Source: an uncultured Collinsella sp. (lineage in GTDB: Bacteria > Actinomycetota > Coriobacteriia > Coriobacteriales > Coriobacteriaceae). Taken from it: DNA of 64,000 bases. The position numbers were made by a program, and so were the translations under genes. The DNA lies in the NCBI GenBank assembly GCA_958437935.1, contig CAUBPS010000013.1, forward strand, positions 5,079 through 69,078, in the 5' to 3' direction. The notes beneath the pieces are model-generated. The model was not told the origin of the DNA and searched no databases. It worked only from the letters and a program-made list of their open reading frames with translations. Positions 26,101 to 32,571 of this stretch are shown here, piece by piece (positions within the stretch are counted from its first letter, which is position 1; each line of letters opens with the position of its first letter).

Positions 26101-26169
26101 GTCTTTGGCGGCCGCGACGTCATCGCAAAGAGCAACGCCGGCTTTAACGTCATCGACCTACTGGGCTAG
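23125..26169 (+). CDS. M16C family zinc peptidase (presequence protease-like)
   Basis: 1014-residue insulinase-superfamily peptidase. The inverted zinc motif HILEH with HSVLCGSAKFPVKEPF lies near residues 77-95, and the distal Glu ligand is in GVVFNEMKGALSDP near 193-205. The segment FLNAMTYPDKTIYPVATTN is typical of the PreP/CYM1 subfamily. The C-terminal half is a catalytically inactive repeat, with GAYGCGFRA near 875. No signal peptide is visible, so cytosolic peptide degradation is likely. AAGGAG precedes the ATG at 23125. An IS3 element has landed in its 3' hairpin, 33 bases past the stop. Confidence 0.93.
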   Translation: MSTTSTDPRAAAASLLVPGATCHGFAVERCETVPELDSDAYVLRHTASGARLLYLACDDENKAFAIGFKTPPADSTGVFHILEHSVLCGSAKFPVKEPFVDLIKSSMQTFLNAMTYPDKTIYPVATTNEQDLYNLMDVYLDAVFNPAIYTKPTIFEQEGWHYELDLPEGAEDEGDGSSASLREGTLRYNGVVFNEMKGALSDPMSVLDDAVNAALYPDTAYAHESGGDPRAIPALTYEQFLDTHARHYNPSNSYITLYGDLDVDRALAFLDERYLSQSSAASRRMDAAVAAGEDPSALAPNPLDVQEPVTCEYKRIEMATTPENALVGLGLVLGSALDRKRTIAADILFEALLGSNEAPVKKAILAAGLGGNVVSYTAAESLQPYELIMLQNAQPGVACELRRVFQDACRDLCKHGVPRERLEAIISSNEYDLRQRDYGIADGVAIACDALSTWLYDDDAATLALKYGPVYEELRGELDGSYFEDLLRELVLQNDHMALVELVPVDAAEGSEGAEAAELAAKRDAMTDTELADVVERTAVLRAAQEAEDTPEAKATLPRLRVSDIGEARPEPPLVVDTTAPIPCLRHGIPTNRLAYAMQYFDLSCVAFEDLPYVTLLCRLLKQLPTSEHSAEELDNLLAGKLGFLSFTTEVMTQPDVDGVRPYLLVSAGALSEKIDALARLPREVWSSTLLLDADADRVRDVLTQIRIGLEQGFINNGHSAALGRAMSYSSPSAVVREQLSGMDFYLFLRDLLEHFDERLDGLRAKLAELAGRIFVAGGCLASFTGSDEDFDAYWDAAGDLGLGADDGADADRNALVVPTPRDRHEAFVIPSDICFAASACDPRRLGLDVTGAWAVAANALSYDYLWNEIRVKGGAYGCGFRAAGERQTAFYTYRDPAIDPSIERVARAGAWLGSFEPDEAAFEGFIVSCVSGMDAPVKPYALTKRRNTTYLAGLDPHAREERRAQMLAATPGELRSLGTDVTRIAAESPTCVFGGRDVIAKSNAGFNVIDLLG

Positions 26170-26248
26170 CCACAGCAAGCAAAACCACCACAAAGGGGAC
26201 AGTGAACTGCCTCCCATTTCTTGGACATCGGGAAATGGGAGGTTTTCC

Positions 26249-26746
26249 ATGAGTATAGACCTCAGGGTGAAGCACGACCTGGAGTCCAGGAGGCGGGCCG
26301 TCGAGCTCTTCGACGCCGGCGTCGGCTGCAAGCCGGCGGCCGAGGCCCTGTCCGTCCCCCGCGAGACCGTGAGAGAATGGCAGTGGGTATACCGGGCGTT
26401 CGGAAGCGAGGCGCTGCTGTCCATGGGCGGGAAACAATCCAGGCACACATTCGAGCAGAGGGTCGCCGCGGCGTCGGCCGTGGTCGACGGCGGGATGGCG
26501 AAGGCCGACGCCATGGCCGAGTTCGGGATCAGGTCGAAGTCCCCGCTGGAGCGCTGGTGCAGGCTCTACCGCGAGGGCGGCGCCGAGGCGCTGCGGCCCC
26601 GCCCGAAGGGCAGGCCGAGGGGGTCGAGGTCGAAACCCCGGGCCCGCACCCGCGAGCAGGAGCTCGAGGAGCGCTGCCGCAGGCTCGAGGCCGAGGTCGC
26701 CTACCTAAAAAAATTGCGCGCCCTGGTCGAGCGGGACGGGCTCTGA
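26249..26746 (+). CDS. IS3-family transposase OrfA
   Basis: 165-residue DNA-binding subunit. Two helix-turn-helix regions are visible: GCKPAAEALSVPRETVREWQ near residues 25-45 and MAEFGIRSKSPLERWCRLYR near 85-105. A basic hinge (RPRPKGRPRGSRSKPRARTR) and a coiled coil (EQELEERCRRLEAEVAYLKKL) follow. The A7 run at 26707-26713 lies in the codons AAA AAA of YLKK; a -1 slip there joins the OrfB frame to make the transposase OrfAB. Without slipping, translation ends at 26746. The start has GGGAGG upstream. Confidence 0.9.
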   Translation: MSIDLRVKHDLESRRRAVELFDAGVGCKPAAEALSVPRETVREWQWVYRAFGSEALLSMGGKQSRHTFEQRVAAASAVVDGGMAKADAMAEFGIRSKSPLERWCRLYREGGAEALRPRPKGRPRGSRSKPRARTREQELEERCRRLEAEVAYLKKLRALVERDGL

Positions 26747-27618
26747 CCAGGGCGGCGGCCGAGGCGGTGAGGGCGCTGCGCGCGGAGGGGCACTCCCTGC
26801 GCCACCTGCTGGAGTGCTCGGGGCTCAGGAGGTCGACCTACTACTACGCGCTGGCGCACCCGCGGAGGCCGACCAGGCCCGAGCTGCGCGACGCCGCGGC
26901 CGAGATATTCTCGCGCACCGCCAACGGCTGCGGGCACCGGCAGATAGCCATGTGCCTGCGCGCCGAGCTGGGCGCGGTCGTGGCCGACAAGACCGTGCTC
27001 AAGATGATGCGCGAGATGGGCATCCGGTGCGGGATACGCCGCCGGGGCTCCCGCCGCCGGTACAGCTCCTACAGGGGGCTCGTGGGGAGCACGTTCGAGA
27101 ACGTCATCGCGAGGGACTTCGGCGCCGAGGGGCCGTGGCAGAAGCTCGGCACCGACGTCACCGAGTTCAAGGTGGCCGGCGCCAAGGCCTACTGGGCCCC
27201 GGTGCTCGACTTCTGCACGAAGGGGATCGTGGCGAGCGACATATCGACCTCGCCGGACCTCGCCCAGCAGCACAGGATGCTCGACCGGCTCCTCGAGGCC
27301 CTGCCCGACGGGGCGGCACCGACCATGCACTCGGACATGGGCTGGCAGTACCAGCACGAGTCCTACACCTCCAGGCTGGAGGGGGCGGGCATCACCCAGA
27401 GCATGTCGCGCAAGGGGAACTGCGTCGACAACGCCGCCACCGAGCAGCTCTTCGGCCACGTGAAGGACGAGTTCTACCGCGGCAGGGAGTGGGGCAGCTT
27501 CGAGGACTTCAAGCGCGACCTGGAGGGGTACATAGTCCATTGGAACACGCGGCGCAGGCAGGTAAGATTGAAGGGCCTGACGCCGGAGGAGTTCCGGAAC
27601 CGGGCCCTTGCGGCGTAG
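26713..27618 (+). CDS. IS3-family transposase OrfB (frame entered by -1 frameshift)
   Basis: Catalytic part read in the -1 frame after the A7 slip; I see no good independent start. N-terminal HTH_21-like region contains RHLLECSGLRRSTYYYAL. The DDE integrase core has D in LGTDVTEFKV, D in MHSDMGWQYQHESY and E in NAATEQLFGHVKDEF; the spacing of the last two (about 35) is that of IS3 elements. The C terminus YIVHWNTRRRQVRLKGLTPEEF is typical of the IS150 subgroup. All catalytic residues are present. Confidence 0.9.
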   Translation: MARPGRAGRALTRAAAEAVRALRAEGHSLRHLLECSGLRRSTYYYALAHPRRPTRPELRDAAAEIFSRTANGCGHRQIAMCLRAELGAVVADKTVLKMMREMGIRCGIRRRGSRRRYSSYRGLVGSTFENVIARDFGAEGPWQKLGTDVTEFKVAGAKAYWAPVLDFCTKGIVASDISTSPDLAQQHRMLDRLLEALPDGAAPTMHSDMGWQYQHESYTSRLEGAGITQSMSRKGNCVDNAATEQLFGHVKDEFYRGREWGSFEDFKRDLEGYIVHWNTRRRQVRLKGLTPEEFRNRALAA

Positions 27619-27682
27619 TCGCTATTTATTCAGTCCAAGTTTCGGGGTGCAGTTCACAGGCACCTTTGTGGTGGTTTCGACA

Positions 27683-27732
27683 TTTGCCCAGATAAAACCT
27701 GCCAAAATAAACCTGTCCCTTTTTGGTAGGTT
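27683..27732 (+). repeat. CCTGCCAAAA palindromic repeat, copy 1
   Basis: TTTGCCCAGATAAAACCTGC then CAAAATAAACCTGTCCC and TTTTTGGTAGGTT. ACCTGCCAAAA pairs with TTTTTGGTAGGT. Other copies: 39804-39853, 40484-40529 (inverted) and 47807-47843. This one lies in the leader of the formyl-THF ligase gene. Confidence 0.75.
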
Positions 27733-27749
27733 TGGGAGAGGAAGCCGGG

Positions 27750-28346
27750 ATGGACAAGGCTGAGTTGCGGCGGGCGGTGATTGCTCGGCGTGATGCTCTT
27801 GATTTGGACTTGCGGGCGGCGAAGTCTGCTGATATCTGTGCGCGGCTGGTTGAGCTGCTGGGCCGCTTGGATGCCGCGGCGCCGCGCACCGTTGCCGTCT
27901 ATGCCGCGATGGGTTCCGAGGCAGACCCTGCCGCGTTTGCCGCTGCGGCCGCCGCGCGCGGCTGGCGCGTGGCCTATCCGTGCATGCTCTCGGCAATTGA
28001 TGCCGCAGCTTGTGGCCAGCGCATGTGCATGAGGGCAGTTGCCGCCGATGATGCATCCGCGGCACCGTTTATCGCCCACCCCACGCGAACCTTCGCTGCC
28101 GCGGACATCGGCAGCAACCGCTTCCCCATCGTGCCCGCCGAAGCTCTCGACATGATCATCGTGCCGCTCGTAGCCTTCGACCGCGCCGGCGCGCGTCTGG
28201 GCTACGGCGGCGGTTGCTACGACCGCTACCTGCCCACTGTTTCGCCCGCATGCCACGTCATCGGCATTGCCTTTGACGAGCAGCGCGTCGACGACGTTCC
28301 CACCGACGCCCACGACCTGCCGCTGCCCAACATCATCAGCGCCTAA
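27750..28346 (+). CDS. 5-formyltetrahydrofolate cyclo-ligase
   Basis: ATP-dependent enzyme converting 5-formyl-THF to 5,10-methenyl-THF in one-carbon metabolism. The 198 residues show an N-terminal KAELRRAVIARRDAL segment, a P-rich middle (FIAHPTRTF), DMIIVPLVAFDRAGARLGYGGGCYDRYL near 145-172 with the GYGGG nucleotide loop, and C-terminal DEQRVDDVPTDAHD with the usual P-x-x-x-D-H/D-D motif. Length is normal. The start at 27750 has AGAGGAAG upstream; an ATG 27 bases earlier overlaps the repeat. It stands alone between IS-disturbed DNA and a repeat array. Family symbol varies (fau/ygfA/mthfs). Confidence 0.92.
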   Translation: MDKAELRRAVIARRDALDLDLRAAKSADICARLVELLGRLDAAAPRTVAVYAAMGSEADPAAFAAAAAARGWRVAYPCMLSAIDAAACGQRMCMRAVAADDASAAPFIAHPTRTFAAADIGSNRFPIVPAEALDMIIVPLVAFDRAGARLGYGGGCYDRYLPTVSPACHVIGIAFDEQRVDDVPTDAHDLPLPNIISA

Positions 28347-28372
28347 CCGCCGTTGCATCGCACCTGCACGAT

Positions 28373-28436
28373 GAGCGTGGAAAATCTCCCACTTTGGGAC
28401 TGTTCGGGGGCAAAAAACGGGAGATTATCCACGCTC
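28373..28436. repeat. GAGCGTGG long palindrome, copy A
   Basis: GAGCGTGGAAAATCTCCC at 28373-28390 pairs, with one mismatch, with GGGAGATTATCCACGCTC at 28419-28436. The 28-base loop starts ACTTTGGG and ends CAAAAAAC. Other copies at 31271-31334 and 37664-37727 share the stem and loop ends but differ in mid-loop. Confidence 0.85.
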
Positions 28437-28448
28437 ATTATTCAAACG

Positions 28449-28539
28449 TCCGATAATCCACGCTCGTATGTCTGAAAATCCACGCTCAATCAACGCGCGT
28501 CCAGATTTCCGCGCTCGTGTGTCCGATTATCCACGCTCG
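28449..28539 (+). repeat. Array of four GAGCGTGG half-sites
   Basis: Units TCCGATAATCCACGCTCG at 28449, TCTGAAAATCCACGCTCA at 28471, TCCAGATTTCCGCGCTCG at 28500 and TCCGATTATCCACGCTCG at 28522. Start-to-start distances are 22, 29 and 22 bases. All lie in the same orientation beside palindrome copy A. Too short and irregular for CRISPR. Confidence 0.75.
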
Positions 28540-28564
28540 TGCAGCTTAACGCCCCGCAACCGCC

Positions 28565-29527
28565 TCAACATGCACGCGGCACGCCGGCAACTTTGAGCTT
28601 GCGATCGAGCTTTGCCGGATCCCTCAGATCATCCCAGCACAAGCGCACGATCCTGCAGTTATCAAGCAGCGAAAGCCTCGACTCGCGCTGGCGCTCATCA
28701 AACTGCGCCTTTGCGAGCTTGCCCTCCTCCGCTGCCTTCTCGCTTTTAACGAATCCGTCAAATTCCCCGATGATCAGCCGATCTTCCACGCGCCACAAGT
28801 AGTCGACGCGATACGGCCGTCCCGGCTCAACCGGGTCAAACAGCTCAATTTGCAGCTCCGGCGTCTGCCAGCCGCGCTCGATCATCAGGGCGCGCGCCTT
28901 GGACTCGCCACCGCTTTCCGACAGGCCATCGGCATACCGCGCAACCCTGCGCGCCGTCACAACACCGCGACGATTTAAGCCAAGCTTGTTGACTGCCTCA
29001 ACGAGATGCTCCTTCGACAACAGCTGCTCATGAAGCGCCGAGTCCGCAATGATCAGTCCCTCGACAAACGATGCATCGACCAGGCAATCCGTAATCGTTT
29101 GATCGATATCGGTCACGGCAATATCCATCTGGCTGGCCCGCGTTCGATGAGCATAGCGATGGCGAATAATCTTAGAGCCCGGCGTCGTTGATTGTGCCGG
29201 TGCCACGGCGATATGGATGTGCGTCAAATTGGCATGCGAAACCGAAAGGCCATAGATAACAGCCGCTGTATAGGAGCAAAACGTCCAGTCGGGATGCTTT
29301 TGCGCAAGGGCCCGCACCCGATGCAGATAACGCTGTCGAAACTTGAGTTCGGACCAATATTCCGGACGCGCATACAGCCCTGGCATGACCGCCTCTAGAC
29401 TTCCCGCCGCCACCCGTCGCTCAATCTGCTTTGCCTCCGCCGCAGTTCGCGCGTACACGCAGCTCATCTGCTGTTCGCATGCCTTAATGTGACCTGCAAG
29501 TCTTTGATTCGCCGTCATGTTTGCCAT
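28565..29527 (-). CDS. AbiEi-like N-terminal domain fused to a PD-(D/E)XK-like nuclease domain
   Basis: 320 residues. Residues about 5-90 look like the AbiEi antitoxin winged-helix type (RRVAAGSLEAVMPGLYARPEYW, then a helix with WTFCSYTAAVIYGLSV). The C-terminal 120 residues look like a VSR/DUF559-type nuclease core: E in SGGESKARALMIERGW, D in YRVDYLW, and EFDG-x-K in LIIGEFDGFVKSEK. Such stand-alone genes are frequent in actinobacteria and are usually annotated as type IV AbiEi antitoxin-like, but no AbiEii nucleotidyltransferase is adjacent. GGAGG lies upstream of the ATG at 29527. Role could be DNA repair, defence or regulation. Confidence 0.7.
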   Translation of the reverse strand: MANMTANQRLAGHIKACEQQMSCVYARTAAEAKQIERRVAAGSLEAVMPGLYARPEYWSELKFRQRYLHRVRALAQKHPDWTFCSYTAAVIYGLSVSHANLTHIHIAVAPAQSTTPGSKIIRHRYAHRTRASQMDIAVTDIDQTITDCLVDASFVEGLIIADSALHEQLLSKEHLVEAVNKLGLNRRGVVTARRVARYADGLSESGGESKARALMIERGWQTPELQIELFDPVEPGRPYRVDYLWRVEDRLIIGEFDGFVKSEKAAEEGKLAKAQFDERQRESRLSLLDNCRIVRLCWDDLRDPAKLDRKLKVAGVPRAC

Positions 29528-29727
29528 GTCGCCTCCAAACTCTTGGAACGGCGCCAACGTACCAGGCGGTTTCATGCGAAGTCTGACCAAATGCCAACCA
29601 AAAGCTGACCAAATGCTTGACGGTTTTGAACGCTTTAGGTTAATGGCTTATATCTGCAGGTAGAACGGTTGTCAAGAGGTCCCTGTCTCCACATTTTGAA
29701 CCTCAAAAGCCACCGACTTCATTGAAA
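29528..29727. other. Intergenic region before the ISL3 element, with TGACCAAA repeats
   Basis: CTGACCAAATGCCAACCAAA at 29583-29602 is followed by AGCTGACCAAATGCTTGACGG. A closely related string occurs at 60144-60173. The rest shows no coding character. It may hold the promoter of the AbiEi-like gene. Confidence 0.45.
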
Positions 29728-29735
29728 GAAAAAAT

Positions 29736-31173
29736 GGCTCTTCGGGGGTTTGTGTGGGTTAGCCGCCCGGTAAAAACATGCGTCTAGCAGCGGCGGCGCG
29801 CCTCGCGTATCGTTGTTTTCCGACCAAAGAAAATAATTAACGCGCGAAAGGTGCGCCGCCATGCTGAACAGTCTACTCAAAAGGGCGCTCGGTCTCGAGC
29901 GCGCCGTCGTCGAGGGCGCGAGAATCGAGGGCGATTCCATAATCGTCTCCGTGAGGCCCAGGAGGGCGGCGCCGAGGTGCCCGGTGTGCGGGCGCCGCTG
30001 CGCCGCCTACGACAGGCTCCGGCCCAGGCGCTGGAGGGCCCCCGACCTCGGCTCGATCCGCTGCTACCTCGAGCACGCCCCCGTCAGGGCCCGCTGCCCC
30101 GAGCACGGCGTGCGCACGGCGCCCGTCCCCTGGGCGAGGTGCGCCTCGAGCAGGTTCACCTCGGCCTTCGAGGACTGGGTCGCGTGGCTCGCGCTGCACA
30201 TGTGCCGCAGCGCCCTGTCCGAGCTGGCGCGCGTCGACTGGCACACCGTGGGCGGCATCTGCGCGCGCGTCGAGGCCTCGCTCGAGGAGGCCGACGGCCG
30301 CGGCAGGCTCGACGGGCTGCGCCGGATCGGCGTCGACGAGACGAGCTACAAGAAGGGCCAGAGGTACCTGACGGTCGTGGTGGACCACGACCGCGGGAGG
30401 GTCGTGTGGGCCTGCAGGGGCCACGGCAAGGCCAGGCTCGAGGAGTTCCTCGACCTGCTCGACGACGGGCAGAGGGAGGCCATCGAGGTGGTCACGGCCG
30501 ACGGCGCGTCCTGGATCGCGGACGCCGTGGCCGAGCGCCTGCCGCGCGCTGAGCTCGCCGTCGACCCGTTCCACGCGGTCTCCTGGGCGACCGATGCGCT
30601 CGACGCGCTCAGGCGCGAGGTGTGGAGGGGCCTTCGCTCGGCGCCGCGGCCGAGGCGGCGGGGCGGGCGCCCGAGGGCCGGGGAGGTCGCGCCGCCCGAC
30701 CCAGCCGCGGCGGTGAAGGGGCTGAGGTTCCCGCTGCTCAAGAACCCCGAGGACCTCACCGGGGCCCAGGCCTCGGCGCTCGGGGAGCTCAGGCGCACGG
30801 GCTCCGCGCTGTGGAGGGGCTACCTGCTCAAGGAGGGGCTGCGGGCGGTCTTCCGGGCGGGGCCGGGCGAGGCCGCCGACGCGCTGGACGGCTGGCTCGC
30901 GTGGGCGTGCCGCAGCCGCATACCGCGCTTCGTGGAGCTCTCCCGCAAGGTCCGCAGGAAGCGCCGGGGCATACTCAGGTCGATAGAGCTGGGCGTCTCC
31001 AACGCGAGGGTCGAGGCGGTGAACAACAAGATCAAGGTGGCCATCAGGCAGGGCTACGGGTTCCGCAACATCGACAACCTGATCGCGCTCATCATGCTCA
31101 GGTGCTCGGACCTGAGGCCGGCCCTGCCGGGGCGCGAGGGGTAGCGTCTACCCACACGAACTCACGAAGCCTC
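29736..31173 (+). mobile_element. ISL3-family insertion sequence, complete, 1438 bp
   Basis: Left end GGCTCTTCGGGGGTTTGTGT; right end, read inward on the other strand, GAGGCTTCGTGAGTTCGTGT, both continuing GGGT. Flanked by an exact 8-bp direct repeat GAAAAAAT (29728-29735 and 31174-31181), the normal duplication length for ISL3 elements. One intact transposase gene. The duplication is unmutated, so insertion may be recent. Confidence 0.92.
29861..31144 (+). CDS. ISL3-family transposase
   Basis: 427 residues. An N-terminal zinc finger with CPVCGRRC near residue 40 and a later Cys-x6-Cys precede an HTH (LSELARVDWHTVGGICARV). The DDE core has IGVDETSYKKGQRYLTVV near 158-175 (first Asp), TADGASWIADAV with DPFHAV near 215-235, and the late Glu in SNARVEAVNNKIKVAIRQGYG near 385-405. 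The C-terminal GYGFRNIDNLIALIML is typical. Length and motifs are complete, so it is likely functional. Arg is encoded mainly by AGG and CGC, unlike host genes. Confidence 0.93.
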   Translation: MLNSLLKRALGLERAVVEGARIEGDSIIVSVRPRRAAPRCPVCGRRCAAYDRLRPRRWRAPDLGSIRCYLEHAPVRARCPEHGVRTAPVPWARCASSRFTSAFEDWVAWLALHMCRSALSELARVDWHTVGGICARVEASLEEADGRGRLDGLRRIGVDETSYKKGQRYLTVVVDHDRGRVVWACRGHGKARLEEFLDLLDDGQREAIEVVTADGASWIADAVAERLPRAELAVDPFHAVSWATDALDALRREVWRGLRSAPRPRRRGGRPRAGEVAPPDPAAAVKGLRFPLLKNPEDLTGAQASALGELRRTGSALWRGYLLKEGLRAVFRAGPGEAADALDGWLAWACRSRIPRFVELSRKVRRKRRGILRSIELGVSNARVEAVNNKIKVAIRQGYGFRNIDNLIALIMLRCSDLRPALPGREG

Positions 31174-31270
31174 GAAAAAATGCCGTGGATCAAAACTACC
31201 TAGTTTGCGATGCGGCCCGTATGTACTCGACGCATGATGCTGCCGCCGGTACAACAGCTGCAGAAAAATC

Positions 31271-31334
31271 GAGCGTGGAAAATCTCCCGCTTTGGGCCCC
31301 CTTACGAGCTAAAAACGGGAGATTATCCACGCTC
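31271..31334. repeat. GAGCGTGG long palindrome, copy B
   Basis: GAGCGTGGAAAATCTCCC and GGGAGATTATCCACGCTC flank a loop that begins GCTTTGGG and ends CTAAAAAC; the middle differs from copies A and C. Confidence 0.85.
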
Positions 31335-31346
31335 ATTCAACATGCA

Positions 31347-31386
31347 TCCGATTATCCACGCTCGTGTGTCCGATTATCCACGCTCG
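31347..31386 (+). repeat. Two GAGCGTGG half-sites
   Basis: TCCGATTATCCACGCTCG occurs at 31347-31364 and again, identical, at 31369-31386, 22 bases apart start to start, beside palindrome copy B. Confidence 0.75.
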
Positions 31387-31434
31387 TCGCGTAGCGGCCA
31401 CGGTAACCGCCGCAGCCACAGCCACGACAGCGGC

Positions 31435-32361
31435 CTAGTGCTCTTCGCCGGCGCGAGCCAGGTCGTAGGGCGTGGTCTGGTAGACGTAGTAGTTGAGCCA
31501 GTTGGTGTAGAGCAGCTGAGCCTGGCTGCGCCAGACGTTGCGCGGCTCGGCGGTGGGGTCGTCGTTCGGGAAGTAATGCGCCGGCACCTGGGGGTTGAGA
31601 CCGCGCTTCACGTCTCGCTCGTACTCCAGGCGCAACGTGTCGGTATCGTACTCCGGATGGCCAAAGACAAAGAAGCGGCGGCTGTCGGTCGACTTGACGA
31701 TGTACAGGCCCACCTCGTCGGACACGGCCACGACCTCAAGCTGCGGCTCAGCCTCCACGTCCTCGCGGCGCACATCGGTGTTGCGCGAATGCACGGCATA
31801 GAAGCGGTCGTCGAAGCCGCGGACCAGCGGGCTTTGCGGCTTCACCAGATAATGCTCGAACACGCCACTTGCCTTGGCCGGTAGATCGTACTTCTGAATG
31901 CCGTAATGATGGTAGAGCCCCGCCTGCGCGCCCCAACAAATGTGCAGCGTGGAGTGCACGTGCGTGGTGGACCAGTCCATGATCTGGCAGAGCTCGGGCC
32001 AGTAGTCGACCTCCTCGAATGGCATCTGCTCCACGGGCGCGCCCGTGATAATCAGGCCGTCGTAGTGGATGTCGCGGATGTCGTCGAACGTGCGGTAGAA
32101 CGTCTCCAGGTGGCCGGCGCTCACGTGCGTGGCCTCGTGCGTTTTGGTGCGCAGCAGGTCCACCTCCACCTGCAACGGCGTGTTGGAGAGTTTGCGCATA
32201 ATCTGCGTCTCGGTGGCGATCTTGGTGGGCATGAGGTTGAGGATGAGCACACGCAGCGGACGGATGTCCTGGTGCAGCGCGCGGTACTCGGTCATGACAA
32301 AGATGTTCTCGCTCTCGAGCTGCGCGGCGGCAGGGAGGGCGTCGGGAATGCGAATGGGCAT
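31435..32361 (-). CDS. metA: Homoserine O-acetyltransferase, MetA family
   Basis: Activates homoserine for methionine synthesis. 308 residues of the MetA (not MetX) fold, beginning MPIRIPDALPA. The nucleophile is C142 in HICWGAQAGLYHHYG, and FGHPEYD near residue 235 carries the partner His and Glu. Residue 111 in TGAPVEQM is Glu; in this family Glu at this position selects acetyl-CoA and Gly selects succinyl-CoA, so the acetyl donor is inferred. AAGGAGC precedes the ATG. Divergent from the lactate dehydrogenase gene. I saw no SAM riboswitch in the 210-base leader. Confidence 0.95.
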   Translation of the reverse strand: MPIRIPDALPAAAQLESENIFVMTEYRALHQDIRPLRVLILNLMPTKIATETQIMRKLSNTPLQVEVDLLRTKTHEATHVSAGHLETFYRTFDDIRDIHYDGLIITGAPVEQMPFEEVDYWPELCQIMDWSTTHVHSTLHICWGAQAGLYHHYGIQKYDLPAKASGVFEHYLVKPQSPLVRGFDDRFYAVHSRNTDVRREDVEAEPQLEVVAVSDEVGLYIVKSTDSRRFFVFGHPEYDTDTLRLEYERDVKRGLNPQVPAHYFPNDDPTAEPRNVWRSQAQLLYTNWLNYYVYQTTPYDLARAGEEH

Positions 32362-32571
32362 GGATGCTCCTTACGAGTCAGTTGCAGCTATGGTACAACG
32401 ACCGGCCCCATCCGCGCGAGCACATCGCCCAGCGATGCCGTCAGCGGCCCAAATCACTCCAAAAGTAGAGATTAAGGCATGTCCCAAAAATCTACGGCGC
32501 TTTAGCCTAGCAAAGTGACGGCAGGACGCTACAATAGTTCGACGCGAAAACTCGGCCGAAAGGATACAGAT

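Larger units (their letters stand above)
26203..27656 (+). mobile_element. IS3-family insertion sequence, complete, 1454 bp
   Basis: Ends are TGAACTGCCTCCCATTTC at the left and, read inward on the other strand, TGAACTGCACCCCGAAAC at the right; CTTGGAC follows in both. The element starts TG and ends CA as in IS3 elements. It is flanked by a 3-bp direct repeat CAG (26200-26202 and 27657-27659). It carries overlapping orfA and orfB with an A7 slippery site, the usual programmed -1 frameshift arrangement. Both frames are open, so the copy may be active. Arg codon AGG is much commoner here than in neighbouring genes. Confidence 0.92.
26182..27677. repeat. Terminator-like hairpin split by the IS3 element
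   Basis: AAACCACCACAAAGG at 26182-26196 and its exact complement CCTTTGTGGTGGTTT at 27663-27677 flank the IS. Removing the IS and one CAG leaves a 15-bp stem with a 9-base loop just after the M16C stop codon, so the element interrupted the loop of this gene's 3' hairpin. Confidence 0.8.

Noticed and set aside
26221..26712. N-terminal part of the long orfB frame as real protein
   Set aside because: Arg/Gly-rich shadow of orfA; the orfB protein is entered by frameshift at the A7 run.
28449..28539. Regular half-site array as a CRISPR array
   Set aside because: Units are only 18 bases, spacing is 22/29/22 so spacers would be 4-11 bases, units vary, and no cas gene is present.
32362..32571. SAM riboswitch upstream of metA
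   Set aside because: No conserved SAM-I/II/IV core could be seen in the 210-base gap; only promoters are expected.
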